64,000 bases of DNA from Streptomyces sp. LUP30 (GCF_001746365.1 NZ_MJAJ01000003.1:2251-66250), one strand, 5' to 3'. Positions 14,684 through 25,300 are shown, counted from the first letter of the stretch. Numbers and translations are program-made. Notes: generated by a model from the letters alone, not told the origin.

Positions 14684-15523
14684 GTGTCCATCGGCAACTC
14701 CCCTGAAGACGAGCGTCCGTTCGAAGACCCGTCCGAGGAAGCCCCCCTCTCCATCGGTCGCGCCCTGCGTCAGGCGCGCATCGAGGCCGGGCTGACCGTC
14801 GACGACGTCAGCACCGCCACCCGCGTCCGCATCGCCATCGTCCGCGCCATCGAGGCGGACGACTTCGCCCCCTGCGGCGGGGACGTCTACGCGCGCGGGC
14901 ACATCCGGACGCTGGCCAGGGCCGTCCACCTCGACCCCGCCCCGCTGATCGAGCGATACGACGACACCCACGGCGGCCGTCCCGCGCCGACCCCGGCCGC
15001 GCCCCTTTTCGAGGCGGAACGTATCCGCCCCGAGCGGCGCGGGCCGAACTGGACCGCGGCCATGGTCGCCGCGATCGTCGCGGTCGTGGGCTTCGTCGGC
15101 TTCACCGCGTTCAAGGGCGGCGACGACGGCGGGGCCAAGGAGCAGGTCGCCGAGGGCGCCACCCCCACCACCGGAACGACCGCCTCGCCCACACCGAAGA
15201 CCGACAAGCCCGTCGACCGGAAACCGGAGCCGTCCGACAGCGCCATCGCCGCGGCCCCCCAGGACAAGGTGACCGTGCAGGTCAGCGCCACGGACGGCCG
15301 CAGCTGGGTCGCCGCCAAGGACCACAACGGCCGACTGCTCTTCGACGGACTGCTCAAGCAGGGCGACTCCAAGACCTTCCAGGACAGCGAGAAGATCAAC
15401 CTCGTCCTCGGTGACGCCGGCGCGATCGATCTGTTCGTGAACGGCAAGAAGCTCAACGACGACTTCCGGCCCGGAGCGGTGGAGCGGCTGACGTACACGA
15501 AGGGCGACCCGCAGGCGGGATGA
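14684..15523 (+). CDS. RodZ-like HTH membrane protein (DUF4115)
   Basis: A 279-residue single-pass membrane protein. An N-terminal HTH_25/XRE-type domain (~25-95, [20 protein letters not shown]) is followed by a charged linker, one membrane helix (~125-145, [17 protein letters not shown]), a Thr/Pro/Lys-rich extracytoplasmic linker and a C-terminal DUF4115 beta domain (~195-279, [18 protein letters not shown]). RodZ-type proteins link cell-wall machinery to the cytoskeleton, and in actinobacteria the exact role is unsettled. The GTG at 14684 follows GAAAGG; an upstream in-frame GTG at 14657 has no binding site. It sits between ftsK and rimO, as in other Streptomyces. Confidence 0.85.
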   Translation: MSIGNSPEDERPFEDPSEEAPLSIGRALRQARIEAGLTVDDVSTATRVRIAIVRAIEADDFAPCGGDVYARGHIRTLARAVHLDPAPLIERYDDTHGGRPAPTPAAPLFEAERIRPERRGPNWTAAMVAAIVAVVGFVGFTAFKGGDDGGAKEQVAEGATPTTGTTASPTPKTDKPVDRKPEPSDSAIAAAPQDKVTVQVSATDGRSWVAAKDHNGRLLFDGLLKQGDSKTFQDSEKINLVLGDAGAIDLFVNGKKLNDDFRPGAVERLTYTKGDPQAG

Positions 15524-15581
15524 GCCCGGTGCGCCCGGGCGCGACGGGGCCGGCGAAGATCGTCAACCCCGTCGACGTGGG

Positions 15582-15604
15582 CTGTCGGTGAGACGAAGTA
15601 GTCT
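15582..15604 (+). promoter_or_regulatory. PafBC/RecA-NDp-like promoter of rimO
   Basis: CTGTCGGTG (15582-15590; 8/9 to TTGTCRGTG) - 8 nt - TAGTCT (15599-15604), followed after 7 nt by the rimO ATG. This matches the LexA-independent DNA-damage promoter architecture of actinobacteria and predicts a leaderless mRNA. No induction data are available here. Confidence 0.6.
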
Positions 15605-15611
15605 TGAGCCC

Positions 15612-17081
15612 ATGCCTGAACGCCGTACCGTCGCACTCGTCACCCTTGGCTGCGCCCGTAACGAGGTGGACTCGGAGGAGCTCGCAGGCCGTCTGGAGGC
15701 GGACGGCTGGCAGCTCGTGGAGGACGCCGAGGAAGCGGACGTCGCCGTCGTCAACACCTGCGGCTTCGTCGACGCCGCCAAGAAGGACTCCGTCGACGCC
15801 CTGCTGGAGGCCAACGACCTCAAGGGCCACGGCAGAACACAGGCCGTCGTGGCCGTGGGCTGCATGGCCGAGCGGTACGGCAAGGAACTCGCCGAGGCCC
15901 TGCCCGAGGCGGACGGCGTGCTCGGCTTCGACGACTACGCCGACATCTCCGACCGCCTCCAGACCATCCTGAACGGCGGCATCCACGCCTCCCACACCCC
16001 GCGCGACCGGCGCAAGCTGCTGCCGGTCAGCCCGGCCGAGCGCCAGTCGGCGGGGGACGTGGCGCTTCCCGGGCACGGCGCGCCCACGGACCTGCCCGCG
16101 GGCCTTGCCCCGCAGTCCGGACCCCGCGCGCCCCTGCGCCGACGGCTGGACGGCGCCCCGGTCGCCTCCGTCAAGCTCGCCTCCGGCTGCGACCGGCGCT
16201 GCTCCTTCTGCGCCATCCCGTCCTTCCGCGGCTCCTTCATCTCGCGTCGGCCCAGCGACGTCCTCAACGAGACGCGCTGGCTCGCCGAGCAGGGGGTGAA
16301 GGAGATCATGCTGGTCTCCGAGAACAACACCTCCTACGGCAAGGACCTCGGCGACATCCGTCTGCTGGAGTCGCTCCTGCCCGAGCTCGCCGAGGTCGAC
16401 GGGCTGGAGCGGGTGCGCGTCAGCTACCTCCAGCCCGCCGAGATGCGGCCCGGTCTGATCGACGTGCTCACCTCCACGCCGAAGATCGCGCCCTACTTCG
16501 ACCTGTCCTTCCAGCACTCCGCGCCCGGCGTGCTGCGCGCGATGCGCCGCTTCGGGGACACCGACCGCTTCCTCGAACTGCTCGACACCATCCGGAGCAA
16601 GGCCCCTCAGGCAGGCGTGCGCTCCAACTTCATCGTGGGCTTCCCCGGCGAGTCCGAGGCCGACCTGGCCGAGCTGGAGCGCTTCCTCGACGGTGCCCGG
16701 CTGGACGCGATCGGCGTCTTCGGCTACTCCGACGAGGAGGGCACCGAGGCCGCGACGTACGACGACAAGCTCGACGTCGACGTGGTGGCCGAGCGGCTCG
16801 CCCGGGTCTCCCGGCTCGCCGAGGAACTCGTCTCGCAACGGGCCGAGGAGCGCGTGGGCGAGACCGTGCACGTGCTCGTGGAGTCGCTGGACGACGACGG
16901 CGTGCACGGCCGCGGCGCGCACCAGGCGCCGGAGACGGACGGCCAGGTGCTGCTCACGTCGGGCGAAGGTCTGAGCGTCGGTCGTATGGTCGAGGCGAAG
17001 GTGGTCGGCACGGAAGGCGTCGACCTGGTGGCCGAGCCCCTGCCGGGCTCGTCCGGATGTAGTGAGGAGGCGGGCAGATGA
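15612..17081 (+). CDS. rimO: Ribosomal protein uS12 methylthiotransferase RimO
   Basis: A 489-residue radical-SAM methylthiotransferase that adds a methylthio group to a conserved Asp of ribosomal protein uS12. UPF0004 cysteines are at [21 protein letters not shown] and VGCMAERYG, the radical-SAM cluster motif is CDRRCSFC, and a TRAM domain is at the C-terminus (~430-480). The segment between the UPF0004 and radical-SAM domains carries a ~40-residue Pro/Arg-rich insertion typical of streptomycetes. RimO rather than MiaB is indicated by TLGCARN and by the second family member at 55652 having MiaB signatures. The ATG at 15612 is 7 nt after TAGTCT; an in-frame GTG at 15588 lies inside the promoter. 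Its stop overlaps pgsA (ATGA), so the two are co-transcribed. Confidence 0.94.
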   Translation: MPERRTVALVTLGCARNEVDSEELAGRLEADGWQLVEDAEEADVAVVNTCGFVDAAKKDSVDALLEANDLKGHGRTQAVVAVGCMAERYGKELAEALPEADGVLGFDDYADISDRLQTILNGGIHASHTPRDRRKLLPVSPAERQSAGDVALPGHGAPTDLPAGLAPQSGPRAPLRRRLDGAPVASVKLASGCDRRCSFCAIPSFRGSFISRRPSDVLNETRWLAEQGVKEIMLVSENNTSYGKDLGDIRLLESLLPELAEVDGLERVRVSYLQPAEMRPGLIDVLTSTPKIAPYFDLSFQHSAPGVLRAMRRFGDTDRFLELLDTIRSKAPQAGVRSNFIVGFPGESEADLAELERFLDGARLDAIGVFGYSDEEGTEAATYDDKLDVDVVAERLARVSRLAEELVSQRAEERVGETVHVLVESLDDDGVHGRGAHQAPETDGQVLLTSGEGLSVGRMVEAKVVGTEGVDLVAEPLPGSSGCSEEAGR

Positions 17082-17908
17082 CGGGTGTTCCGGCGTCGGC
17101 TGCGGGCGGCTCCTCACAGGCTTCGGCGGCACAGTCGGCAGCCACGCCCGTCTCGCAGGCACCCCAGGCCGCGCCGGCGGAGGCGCCCCTGACCGGTCCG
17201 CCGCCGGCCGTCGGTCCCGTGGGCGTGTCCGCCATCGCGGAGGTCGCCGCGAGCGCCGCCGGACCGCAGGAGGCCGCCAGGCCTCCGCGAGGCGCGAAAC
17301 TGGCGGCCGCCGCCGTCAACCAGGCGAGCGTCTGGAACATCGCCAACTTCCTGACGATGCTGCGGCTGCTCCTGGTGCCCGGCTTCGTCGCGCTGATGCT
17401 GGCCGACGGCGGATACGACCCGGCATGGCGCTCGTTCGCCTGGGCGGCCTTCGCCGTCGCCATGATCACCGACCTCTTCGACGGGCACCTGGCGCGCACC
17501 TACAACCTCGTCACCGACTTCGGGAAGATCGCCGACCCCATCGCCGACAAGGCGATCATGGGAGCAGCCCTGATCTGCCTGTCCTCGCTCGGCGACCTGC
17601 CGTGGTGGGTGACGATCGTGATCCTCGGCCGGGAACTGGGCATCACTCTGCTGCGTTTCCTCGTCATCCGGTACGGCGTCATCCCGGCCAGCCGGGGCGG
17701 CAAGCTGAAGACGCTCATCCAGGGCATCGCCGTCGGGATGTACGTCCTGGCGCTGACGGGGTGGCTGGCCACCCTGCGGTTCTGGGTGATGGGTGCGGCG
17801 GTCGTCCTGACCGTGGCGACCGGACTCGACTATGTGAGACAGGCCATCGTGCTGCGCCGCCAGGGGATCGCGGAGCGCCGGGCCGCGTCGGAGGAGACCC
17901 AAGCGTGA
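17078..17908 (+). CDS. pgsA: CDP-diacylglycerol--glycerol-3-phosphate 3-phosphatidyltransferase PgsA
   Basis: A 276-residue integral membrane CDP-alcohol phosphatidyltransferase making phosphatidylglycerol phosphate. The signature D-x2-D-G-x2-A-R-x8-G-x3-D-x3-D is present as [18 protein letters not shown] followed by KIADPIAD, and four to six hydrophobic helices follow. The first ~80 residues are an Ala/Pro/Gln-rich extension not needed for catalysis. Translation is coupled: ATG overlaps the rimO stop (ATGA, 17078-17081), and its own stop overlaps the cinA GTG. A pgsA gene next to clgR and near recA is a conserved actinobacterial arrangement. Confidence 0.93.
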   Translation: MTGVPASAAGGSSQASAAQSAATPVSQAPQAAPAEAPLTGPPPAVGPVGVSAIAEVAASAAGPQEAARPPRGAKLAAAAVNQASVWNIANFLTMLRLLLVPGFVALMLADGGYDPAWRSFAWAAFAVAMITDLFDGHLARTYNLVTDFGKIADPIADKAIMGAALICLSSLGDLPWWVTIVILGRELGITLLRFLVIRYGVIPASRGGKLKTLIQGIAVGMYVLALTGWLATLRFWVMGAAVVLTVATGLDYVRQAIVLRRQGIAERRAASEETQA

Positions 17909-18450
17909 GTTCCCCGGCCGCCGACGTGGTGCGACTACTCACAGTGAGGCAGGAGACGCTCGCTGTGGCCGAGTCGCTGACCGGTGGCCTGGTCGCGGCG
18001 GAGATCACCTCGGTCCCCGGGGCGTCCAAGGTCTTCCGCGGCTCGGTCACGGCGTACGCCACCGACCTCAAGCACCGGCTGCTCGGCGTCGACGCCGGTC
18101 TCCTGGAAGCCCGGGGAGCGGTGGACGCGCAGGTCGCGGCCCAGATGGCGGCCGGAGCCCGCAAGGCGCTCGGGGCCGACTGGGCCGTCGCGACCACCGG
18201 CGTCGCCGGCCCCGACCCACAGGACGGACAGCCCGTGGGGACGGTCTTCGTGGCCGTGGACGGACCGTCCCGGGCGGATTCCGGTTCTGCCGGCGGCGGA
18301 AAAGTGGAGGCCCTGCGGTTGAACGGCGACCGGGCGGAAATTCGTAGAGAGAGTGTACGGAGCGTACTCGCACTGCTCCTGACAGAGCTTGCGGGCGAAC
18401 ACACCGGGAATGAGCGGGCACAGGATACGGAACAGAACGGGGGGTTTTGA
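17905..18450 (+). CDS. CinA C-terminal domain protein (NMN deamidase-like, PncC family)
   Basis: 181 residues corresponding only to the C-terminal domain of CinA (AESLTGGLVAAEIT near the start, then VFRGSVTAYATDLK, TTGVAGP and VGTVFVA). The N-terminal MoCF domain of full-length CinA is absent, as usual for actinobacteria. Stand-alone CinA-C proteins of the PncC type deamidate nicotinamide mononucleotide in NAD recycling. The GTG overlaps the pgsA stop (GTGA) and has GGAGGAG upstream. CinA proteins are often near recA; here recA is 17 kb downstream. Confidence 0.9.
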   Translation: MSSPAADVVRLLTVRQETLAVAESLTGGLVAAEITSVPGASKVFRGSVTAYATDLKHRLLGVDAGLLEARGAVDAQVAAQMAAGARKALGADWAVATTGVAGPDPQDGQPVGTVFVAVDGPSRADSGSAGGGKVEALRLNGDRAEIRRESVRSVLALLLTELAGEHTGNERAQDTEQNGGF

Positions 18451-18559
18451 TGTTTGCAGCCCTGAGTGAACACGACATCGCTCCCCGCACGGCCGCAGCG
18501 CAAGGCGGTACGGTGGGGCGTGAAGGATGCGGCTACGCGGTCCGAGGAGGGAGCCACCG

Positions 18560-18940
18560 ATGATTCTGCTCCGTCGCCTGCTGGGTGACGTGCTGCGTCG
18601 GCAGCGCCAGCGCCAGGGCCGTACTCTGCGCGAAGTCTCCTCGTCCGCCCGAGTCTCACTCGGCTATCTCTCCGAGGTGGAGCGGGGGCAGAAGGAGGCT
18701 TCCTCCGAGCTGCTCTCCGCCATCTGCGACGCGCTGGACGTACGGATGTCCGAGCTCATGCGGGAAGTGAGCGACGAGCTCGCCCTCGCCGAGCTGGCAC
18801 AGTCGGCAGCGGCAACCCCCAGCCAGCCTGTGCCCACGTCGGTTCGCCCGATGCTGGGTTCCGTGTCGGTGACCGGTGTGCCACCGGAGCGGGTGACCAT
18901 CAAGGCCCCCGCCGAGGCGGTGGACGTGGTCGCCGCGTGA
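18560..18940 (+). CDS. clgR: ClgR, Clp-protease gene regulator (XRE-type HTH)
   Basis: A 126-residue DNA-binding protein with an XRE helix-turn-helix (~5-65, [20 protein letters not shown] then VERGQKE). Family, size and position directly after pgsA-cinA match ClgR, the activator of clpP1P2, clpC and lon in Streptomyces and of clp and recombination genes in other actinobacteria. The protein ends in VVAA; for S. lividans ClgR the two C-terminal alanines are reported to direct ClpP-dependent degradation, so this tail predicts proteolytic feedback. The ATG at 18560 is 6 nt after GGAGGGAGCC; an in-frame upstream ATG at 18527 has no binding site. About 110 bp separate it from cinA, enough for its own promoter. 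Confidence 0.9.
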   Translation: MILLRRLLGDVLRRQRQRQGRTLREVSSSARVSLGYLSEVERGQKEASSELLSAICDALDVRMSELMREVSDELALAELAQSAAATPSQPVPTSVRPMLGSVSVTGVPPERVTIKAPAEAVDVVAA

Positions 18941-19201
18941 GATCCGTCCGCGTGGGCCGCTGAGGCCCGGGCAGACAGGTTCGCAAAGTACGCGCACAGG
19001 CAGTGTGAGGCCCCGGCCGGGGCTTCTCCGGAGGGAACCGGAGAGGTGCGGTCGGGGTTTTTCGCGTCCCGGGCCCCGTTCGAGCCCGTTCCGAGCCCGT
19101 TCCGGGTGCGGGCCGGCCGCGCCCGCGGTCCGTTTGCCGGTGTCGGTCGCCGAGGTCATCGTGGAGGGGCACGGGCGGGAGCCAATACACCGGAGGTACG
19201 G

Positions 19202-19672
19202 ATGTACGTCGTGAAGAGCCCCCTGTCCGACACCGATCTGCGGACCGTCTCAGAGGCGTTGCAGGGCGCGCTCGTCGACCTCGTCGACCTGTCGCTCGTC
19301 GCCAAGCAGGTCCACTGGAACGTCGTCGGGCCTCGCTTCCGGTCCGTCCACCTCCAGCTCGACGAGGTCGTGGACGTCGCCCGGACCCACTCCGACACGG
19401 TGGCGGAGCGTGCCTCCGCGCTCGGCGTCTCACCGGACGGGCGGGCGTCGACGGTGGCCGCGGGCAGCGGCATCAGTGCGGTGCCGGCGGGCTGGGTCAA
19501 GGACTCCGACGCCGTCGGGGCGCTGGTCGCCGCCCTGGGGGCGGTCATCACCCGGATGCGGGAACGGGTGGGGGCGACGGGCGACGCGGACCCCGTGAGC
19601 CAGGACATCTTCATCGGCATCACCGCGGATCTGGAGAAGCATCACTGGATGTTCCAGGCGGAGAACGCGTGA
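19202..19672 (+). CDS. Dps-family ferritin-like protein
   Basis: A 156-residue four-helix ferritin-like protein. The ferroxidase-type residues of Dps appear as AKQVHWNVVGPRF (His and Trp of the first motif), then LDEVVDVARTHSD and VAERASALG; a second helix pair ends in DLEKHHWMFQAENA. It lacks the long N- or C-terminal tails that bind DNA in some Dps proteins. Streptomyces encode several Dps paralogues, and this is the one located after clgR. The expected role is iron sequestration and nucleoid protection under stress. The ATG at 19202 has GGAGG 5 nt upstream. Confidence 0.9.
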   Translation: MYVVKSPLSDTDLRTVSEALQGALVDLVDLSLVAKQVHWNVVGPRFRSVHLQLDEVVDVARTHSDTVAERASALGVSPDGRASTVAAGSGISAVPAGWVKDSDAVGALVAALGAVITRMRERVGATGDADPVSQDIFIGITADLEKHHWMFQAENA

Positions 19673-19811
19673 GCCCCAGGGGCGGCTGCGACCTCTCGCG
19701 CCCGGGACTGGGCATGCGGCGGCGGTCTCGCCGGAGATGAGGGGCTCGGCGGTCTGACGTCGTGGACGGACACCGCGTGATCCGCGTGAGGCTCAGCTGG
19801 AGGTGACGGCC

Positions 19812-20174
19812 ATGGCGGGGCGAATAGCGGGGCGCGGGGCCGGTTCCGGGGCGGGCGTGGTGCTGGGCTTCGGGCTGGGCGCGCTGTGGTGGTGGGCCGT
19901 GGTGAGGCTCGCCGTCACGCCCGACGCCGGCGCGTTGGAGGGAGCGGTGGCCGCGGGGGGCTGGGGACTGAGCCTGCTGCCGGTGCACTGTGTGGCCAGG
20001 TCGCGGGCGCTGGGGGTGGTGGCTCGGGGCCGGTGGCGAGCTGCTTGGCGGGGGACTGAGCGACCGCGGGAGCGGGAGGCCGGCGTGGCCGGGGAGCGAG
20101 GTGCGGGGGACGGGGAGGAGGGGGCGGAGCGAGGGGAGGCGGAAGGTGGGCGAGTCGCCGGGAGGAGGGGGTGA
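19812..20174 (+). CDS. Small membrane protein of unknown function
   Basis: 120 residues, not recognised as a named family. Two hydrophobic segments (~12-38, VVLGFGLGALWWWAVVRLAV; ~50-65) are followed by an Arg/Glu/Gly-rich tail that runs into very G-rich DNA (20090-20250), so the C-terminal half may not be under protein-level constraint. The ATG at 19812 has GGAGG 8 nt upstream; a GTG at 19803 overlaps that site and is less likely. It stands alone between the Dps gene and the convergent dehydrogenase gene. Confidence 0.55.
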   Translation: MAGRIAGRGAGSGAGVVLGFGLGALWWWAVVRLAVTPDAGALEGAVAAGGWGLSLLPVHCVARSRALGVVARGRWRAAWRGTERPREREAGVAGERGAGDGEEGAERGEAEGGRVAGRRG

Positions 20175-20256
20175 TGAGGGGGGAGTGATGGGTGTGCGGG
20201 GCTCGGGGGTGTGGGTGGTGTGGGGTCTGGGGGGGGTGTGGGTGGCGGGGTGACGG

Positions 20257-21021
20257 TCACCAGGGCATGGCCACGCCGCCGTTCGGGCGAAGGATCTGGC
20301 CCGTGGTGAAGGCCGACGCGTCCGAGGCCAGGTGCAGGACCGCGTGGGCGATGTCCTCCGGTTCGCCGACCCGGCCGAGCGGCGACATGCGCGCCATGAG
20401 CGCCTCGGTGTGCGCCTGCGCGTCAGCGTCGTGGCGATCGGTCATCGGGGTGCGGATCCAGCCCGGCGCGACCGCGTTGACCCGGATGCCGTGCCGTCCG
20501 ACCTCCGTCGCCAGCGTCTTCGTCAGCTGGACCACGGCCGCCTTGGCCACGCCGTAACAGAGCAGACCGGGGCCGCCGGTGTCCACGGCGCCCGAGGCCA
20601 TGGTGACGATGCTGCCTCCGGAGCCGCGTGCCAGCATCAGGCGGGCCGCCTCCTGGCAGGCGTACAGGACGCCCTTGAAGTTGACGGCCAGGACCCGGTC
20701 CAGGTCCTCGTCCAGGGTCTCCAGGACCGGGCTGCTGTGCATGATCCCGGCCACCGCGGCCATGACGTCCAGCTGCTCGCAGGACTCCACGGCCTGACGG
20801 ACCTGGACGCGGTCGGTGACGTCGAGATGATGGGTACGGGCGCTTCCGCCGTGGTCCTTGATCAGGGTCGCCGTCTCGTGCAGGCCCTGCGCGTCGCGGT
20901 CGGCGCCGTGCACGGTGGCGCCCGCCCGGGCGAGCAGCACGGCGCAGGCGCGGCCGATCCCGCTCGCGGCGCCGGTGACGAATGCGGTGCGTCCGGTGAG
21001 GTCGTACGCCTTCACGGCCAT
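20257..21021 (-). CDS. Short-chain dehydrogenase/reductase (SDR)
   Basis: A 254-residue classical SDR oxidoreductase. It has a Rossmann nucleotide site TGAASGIGR (~15-23), an acidic residue after strand 2 (HGADRD) favouring NAD(H), catalytic Ser in IVTMASGAV, Tyr/Lys in CYGVAKAAV, and the C-terminal cofactor-closing segment PGWIRTPMT. The substrate cannot be told from sequence. The ATG at 21021 lies 6 nt after TACCGT (21028-21033), indicating a leaderless mRNA; the open frame continues upstream to 21057 without a plausible start. It is convergent with the preceding gene and its own unit. Confidence 0.85.
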   Translation of the reverse strand: MAVKAYDLTGRTAFVTGAASGIGRACAVLLARAGATVHGADRDAQGLHETATLIKDHGGSARTHHLDVTDRVQVRQAVESCEQLDVMAAVAGIMHSSPVLETLDEDLDRVLAVNFKGVLYACQEAARLMLARGSGGSIVTMASGAVDTGGPGLLCYGVAKAAVVQLTKTLATEVGRHGIRVNAVAPGWIRTPMTDRHDADAQAHTEALMARMSPLGRVGEPEDIAHAVLHLASDASAFTTGQILRPNGGVAMPW

Positions 21022-21064
21022 GAGGGGACGGTACGAGGGTTCCTGACGGGCCGTCAATTACCTG

Positions 21065-21106
21065 GACGTCGGTCGGTCGTCGGTCGGTCGCCGGTCGGTC
21101 GACGAC
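21065..21106. repeat. GTCG-type simple repeat upstream of the SDR gene
   Basis: Short imperfect run of GGTC/GTCG units in the ~200-bp gap between the SDR and nei2 genes. No gene is seen in this gap. Confidence 0.6.
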
Positions 21107-21219
21107 TGTGGCGGCGTACGTCGACGGTCATGCCGTGCTTCGACCGCCGCGGCGGCCCTCGTCCGCGGTGGCTGGGTGCCTGCCGTGCGCCGTCATGGGG
21201 CGCCGTCGTGGGCGCACCG

Positions 21220-22068
21220 TCACGGGAGGATGCGAGAACGGGAACGCCAACGCTGGGTCGGGGGAGAGCCCGGCGCCGGGGCGGGGCCCGTCTGGCAGGT
21301 GGGGCACCAGTAGGTCGGGCGCTCGCGGGAGCCGTCGCCCTGGTCGGCCACGCGGATCCGGGTTCCGCAGCGCAGGCAGGGGCGGGGCGTGCGGCCGTAG
21401 ACGAACAGGCCCGGGCCGCGGCGACCGGTGGTGTTGCGGACCGGGCGGTCGCGGTTGGCCTCCAGCAGCTTCTTCGCGAGCTCGGGCAGCTTCGCGGTGC
21501 GGTCGGCGGGGAGCGCGCCGACCGGAAGCCACGGCGTGACGCCCAGAAGGAAGCAGAGTTCGCTCTTGTAGACGTTGCCGATGCCCGCCAGATTGCGCTG
21601 GTCCAGGAGGGCCTCGCCGAGGGGGCAGTCGGGAACCGCGGCGAGGTTGGCCACGGCCCGCTCGGCGTCCCAGTCGGGGCCCAGCAGGTCGGGGCCGAGG
21701 TGGCCGACTGCCTGTTGCTCGTCGGCGGTGCGCAGCAGTTCGAGGACGGGGAGGCGGTAGCCGACGGCGGTGCGGTCGTGGGCGCCGAGGATCGCCCGGA
21801 TCTGGTGCGCCGGGCCGCCGGTCCAGCGCTGGTCGTTCGCGTAGATCTTCCAGGCGCCGTCCATCCGCAGGTGCGAGTGGAGTGTCAGGCCGCCTTCGAC
21901 ACGCGTGAGGAGGTGTTTGCCCCGCGCGGTGACGTCGAGGACGGTGCGGCCGGTGAGGTCGGCCGTCGCGTATGCGGGCACGCGCAGGTCGGAGCGGGTC
22001 AGCACCTTTCCCGCGAGGGCGTCGTGGAGGCGCCTTGCGGCCTGCCAGATCGTGTCACCTTCGGGCAT
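21220..22068 (-). CDS. nei2: Nei2-type DNA glycosylase/AP lyase (Fpg/Nei family)
   Basis: A 282-residue Fpg/Nei base-excision enzyme that removes oxidised pyrimidines. The mature N-terminal Pro2-Glu3 nucleophile pair is present in MPEGDTIWQA. An H2TH region follows (LLDQRNLAGIGNVYKSE), and a C-terminal zinc finger carries CLRC and CPTC. The MPEGD start and adjacency to lhr match mycobacterial Nei2. After the zinc finger the tail (~260-282) is Pro/Arg-rich and not conserved. It is downstream of lhr on the same strand, separated by ~270 bp of G-rich DNA containing no gene, so it may be its own transcript. Confidence 0.9.
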   Translation of the reverse strand: MPEGDTIWQAARRLHDALAGKVLTRSDLRVPAYATADLTGRTVLDVTARGKHLLTRVEGGLTLHSHLRMDGAWKIYANDQRWTGGPAHQIRAILGAHDRTAVGYRLPVLELLRTADEQQAVGHLGPDLLGPDWDAERAVANLAAVPDCPLGEALLDQRNLAGIGNVYKSELCFLLGVTPWLPVGALPADRTAKLPELAKKLLEANRDRPVRNTTGRRGPGLFVYGRTPRPCLRCGTRIRVADQGDGSRERPTYWCPTCQTGPAPAPGSPPTQRWRSRSRILP

Positions 22069-22339
22069 GGGTCAAGGGTGACATGTACGGACGGAGGGGG
22101 GCAGGGGAGCGGCTGCGGGTGCCGGGCAGGCTCCGGGCGGGCGTCGGGGGTGGGTGCAGGCCCGGGGCGGGCGTCGAGGCCGAGCCACGGCGGTGGGGAC
22201 GGCCGCCCGGGCCGCCGGACGTGGACGGTCGGTGCTCGGTGGGGGGTGTGGCGCCGGTGCCCGTGCGCGTGCGGTTGTGCGTGCGGGTGCGGGTGCGGTG
22301 CGTCGGTGAGGTGGGCTCCGGGGCGTGTGCGTTCTGCTG

Positions 22340-25300
22340 TCATGCGCGCAGGCGCAGGCCCCGGGGGGTCGCGATGAAACCCGCTCCTTCCAGGAGGCTG
22401 CCGATGGGGGAGGTGAGGGCGGAGGCCCCGTTGACGCGCTCCACCGTGACCGTGCCGAGGGAGCCCGCGCGCGCTGCCTCGGCGAGAGCCTCGGCGGCGG
22501 CGTGCAGGCGCGGATCGTCGGCCGGCGTGTCCTCGGTGTCCGGGGCGGAGGGCCAGGCCAGCAGCGTCTTGCCGCCGCGCTCCATGTAGAGCGTCAGCTC
22601 GCCGTCCACGAGCACGACCAGGGAGCCGGCCTTACGGCCCGGCTTGTGCCCGGCGCCGCTGGGCGGCTCGGGCCAGCCCAGGGCCGCGCCGTAGGCGTTC
22701 GCCGGGTCGGCTGCTGCGAGGACGACGGCCCGGGACGCGTTGCCCCCGCCGCGGTAGGGGCTAGCGGCGTGGCCGCGGGGGGAGCGCCCGGGCGGCCCGC
22801 CGTCAGAGAAGCCGCTGCCTCCTCGCGGACCGCCGGCGCCCGGAGATGCGAGGTCCCGCGGCGAGATGTACCCGTCGCGCGAGGCGGGGGTCGGCCCGGG
22901 GCCGAAGGGCGAGGCGAAGGGGGTGTCGGGTTCGGCGAGGTCCCAGACGTCGTCCGACGGGGAGCCGTCGGGGAAGACGAAGCCGTCCTGGTCGCCCGCC
23001 GAAGCGCTCGGAACGGGCAGGGGCTCGCCGCGGTCCCGGGCGTTCGCCACGGCGCGCAGCCGGTCCACGGCGCCGTCCATGGCGAACTGCGCCGCGCCGA
23101 GGCCCTCGACGACGTACCCCCGCCGTGCCTGACCGCTCTCCTCGAAGACGGACAGAATGCGGTACGTGGCCGAGAAACCCCCCTCGACGCCCTCGGCGGC
23201 GACCGCGCCCCGGGTGACCACGCCGTGCCGGTCGAGGAGCGTGCGGGCGAGCGCGTGAGCCCGCACCGTGGGGTCGGGCTCGAGGACGGGGAGGAGCGAC
23301 CAACGGCCCGCGACCGTCGGAGGACCGCTGCGGGAAGCCGGTCGGGCCGCGGCCGTCAGCGAGCCGTAGCGCCCGCGCGGGACCGCGCGCTTGGCGCGGT
23401 GGGCCGTGGAGCCGGCCGTGCGGCCCGAGCCCAGCAGGGAGCGCATGGGGGCGAGCGTGTCGTTGGTGAGCCGACCCGACCAGGCCAGGTCCCAGACGGT
23501 GTCGGCGAGTTGGGGATCCGTGGCCTCGGGGTGGGTGGTGGCCCGGACCCGGTCGGCGATCTGGCGGAAGAACAGGCCGTAGCCACCGGACAGCGCGTCC
23601 AGGACGGACTGGTGCAGCGCCGTCAGCTCCAGGGGGTGCGGCGGGGGGAGCAGCAGGGGCGCGGCATCGGCCACGTACAGGGAGACCCAGCCGTCCTTGC
23701 CGGGGAGGGCCCCGGCCCCGGACCAGACGATCTCTCCGGCCGCGGTCAGTTCGTCGAGCATGGCCGGGGTGTAGTCGCGCACCCGGGAGGGCAGGACCAG
23801 CTTCTCCAGGGCCGAGGCGGGCACCGACGCCCCCTGCAACTGCTCGACGGCGCGCACCAGGCCGTCGACGCCGCGCAGCGAATGGCCCTTCCCGATGTGC
23901 TGCCACTGGGGCAGGAACTGGGCGAGCGCGGGCGGCGGGACCGGCTCCAGTTCGTGTCGCAGAGCGGCGAGGGAGCGGCGGCGCAGTCGGCGCAGGACCG
24001 TGGCGTCGCACCATTCCTGCCCGATGCCCGCCGGGTGGAACTCGCCCTGGACGACGCGCCCGCCCGCCGCGAGCCGCTGGAGGGCGCCCTCGGTGACCGC
24101 CACGCCGAGACCGAAGCGGGCGGCCGCCGCGGTGGAGGTGAAGGGGCCGTGGGTGCGGGCGTGGCGGGCTAGGAGGTCGCCGAGGGGGTCCTTGACCGGC
24201 TCCGTGAACGCTTCCGGCACGCCGACCGGCAGGGCCGTGCCCAGCGCGTCGCGCAAGCGGCCCGCGTCCTCGATCGCGGCCCAGTGCTCGGCGCCGGCGA
24301 TGCGGACCCGGATGGCGCGGCGGGCGACGGCCAGTTCCTGCGCCCAGTGCGGTTCGGCGCCGCGCTCGGCGAGTTCGGCGTCGGTGAGCGGGCCGAGGAG
24401 CCGCAGGCGGTCGGCGACGCCCTCGGCGTCCTTCACACGACGGTCCTCGGTGAGCCACTGGAGCTCTTGTTCCAGCTCGGCGAGGACGTCGGCGTCGAGC
24501 AGCTCGCGCAGTTCGGCCTGGCCGAGCAGCTCGGCCAGCAGCCGGGAGTCCAGGGAGAGGGCGGCGGCCCGCCGCTCGGCGAGCGGGGAGTCCCCCTCGT
24601 ACAGGAACTGGGCGACATAGCCGAACAGAAGGGAGCGGGCGAAGGGGGAGGGCTCCGGGGTGGTGACCTCCACCAGGCGCACCTTGCGCGATTCCAGATC
24701 GCCCATCAGCTCCACGAGGCCCGGCACGTCGAAGACGTCCTGGAGGCACTCGCGGACCGCTTCCAGGACGATCGGGAAAGAGCCGAACTCACTGGCCACC
24801 TGCAGCAGCTGAGCGGCGCGCTGGCGCTGCTGCCACAGCGGGGTGCGCTTGCCGGGAGTGCGGCGCGGCAGCAGCAGCGCGCGGGCGGCGCACTCGCGGA
24901 AGCGGGCCGCGAACAACGCCGAGCCGCCGACCTGGTCGGTGACGATCTGATCGACCTCGCCCTTGTCGAAGACGACGTCCGCCGCGCCGACCGGGGCCTG
25001 CTCCGCGTCGTACTCGGCGCCCGCCTTCACGGGCTCGTGGTCGAGGAGGTCCAGGCCCATGAGGTCCGCGTCCGGCAGCCGCAGCACGATGCCGTCGTCG
25101 GCGTGCATGACCTGGGCGTCCATGCCGTACCGCTCGGAGAGCTTGGCTCCGAGGGCGAGCGCCCACGGGGCGTGGACCTGGGCGCCGAACGGGGAGTGGA
25201 CGACGACCCGCCAGTCGCCCAGTTCGTCCCGGAAGCGCTCCACGACGATCGTGCGGTCGTCCGGGACGTGGCCGCAGGCCTGGCGCTGCTCCTCCAGGTA

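Noticed and set aside
18979..18995. ClgR-box-like sequence GTTCGCAAAGTACGCGC downstream of clgR
   Set aside because: Half-site spacing is 6-7 nt rather than 5 and it lies 220 bp from the next start; not reported as an operator.
21034..21050. PafBC-like element upstream of the SDR gene
   Set aside because: Only GTCAG is shared (5/9) although the -10/leaderless spacing is good.
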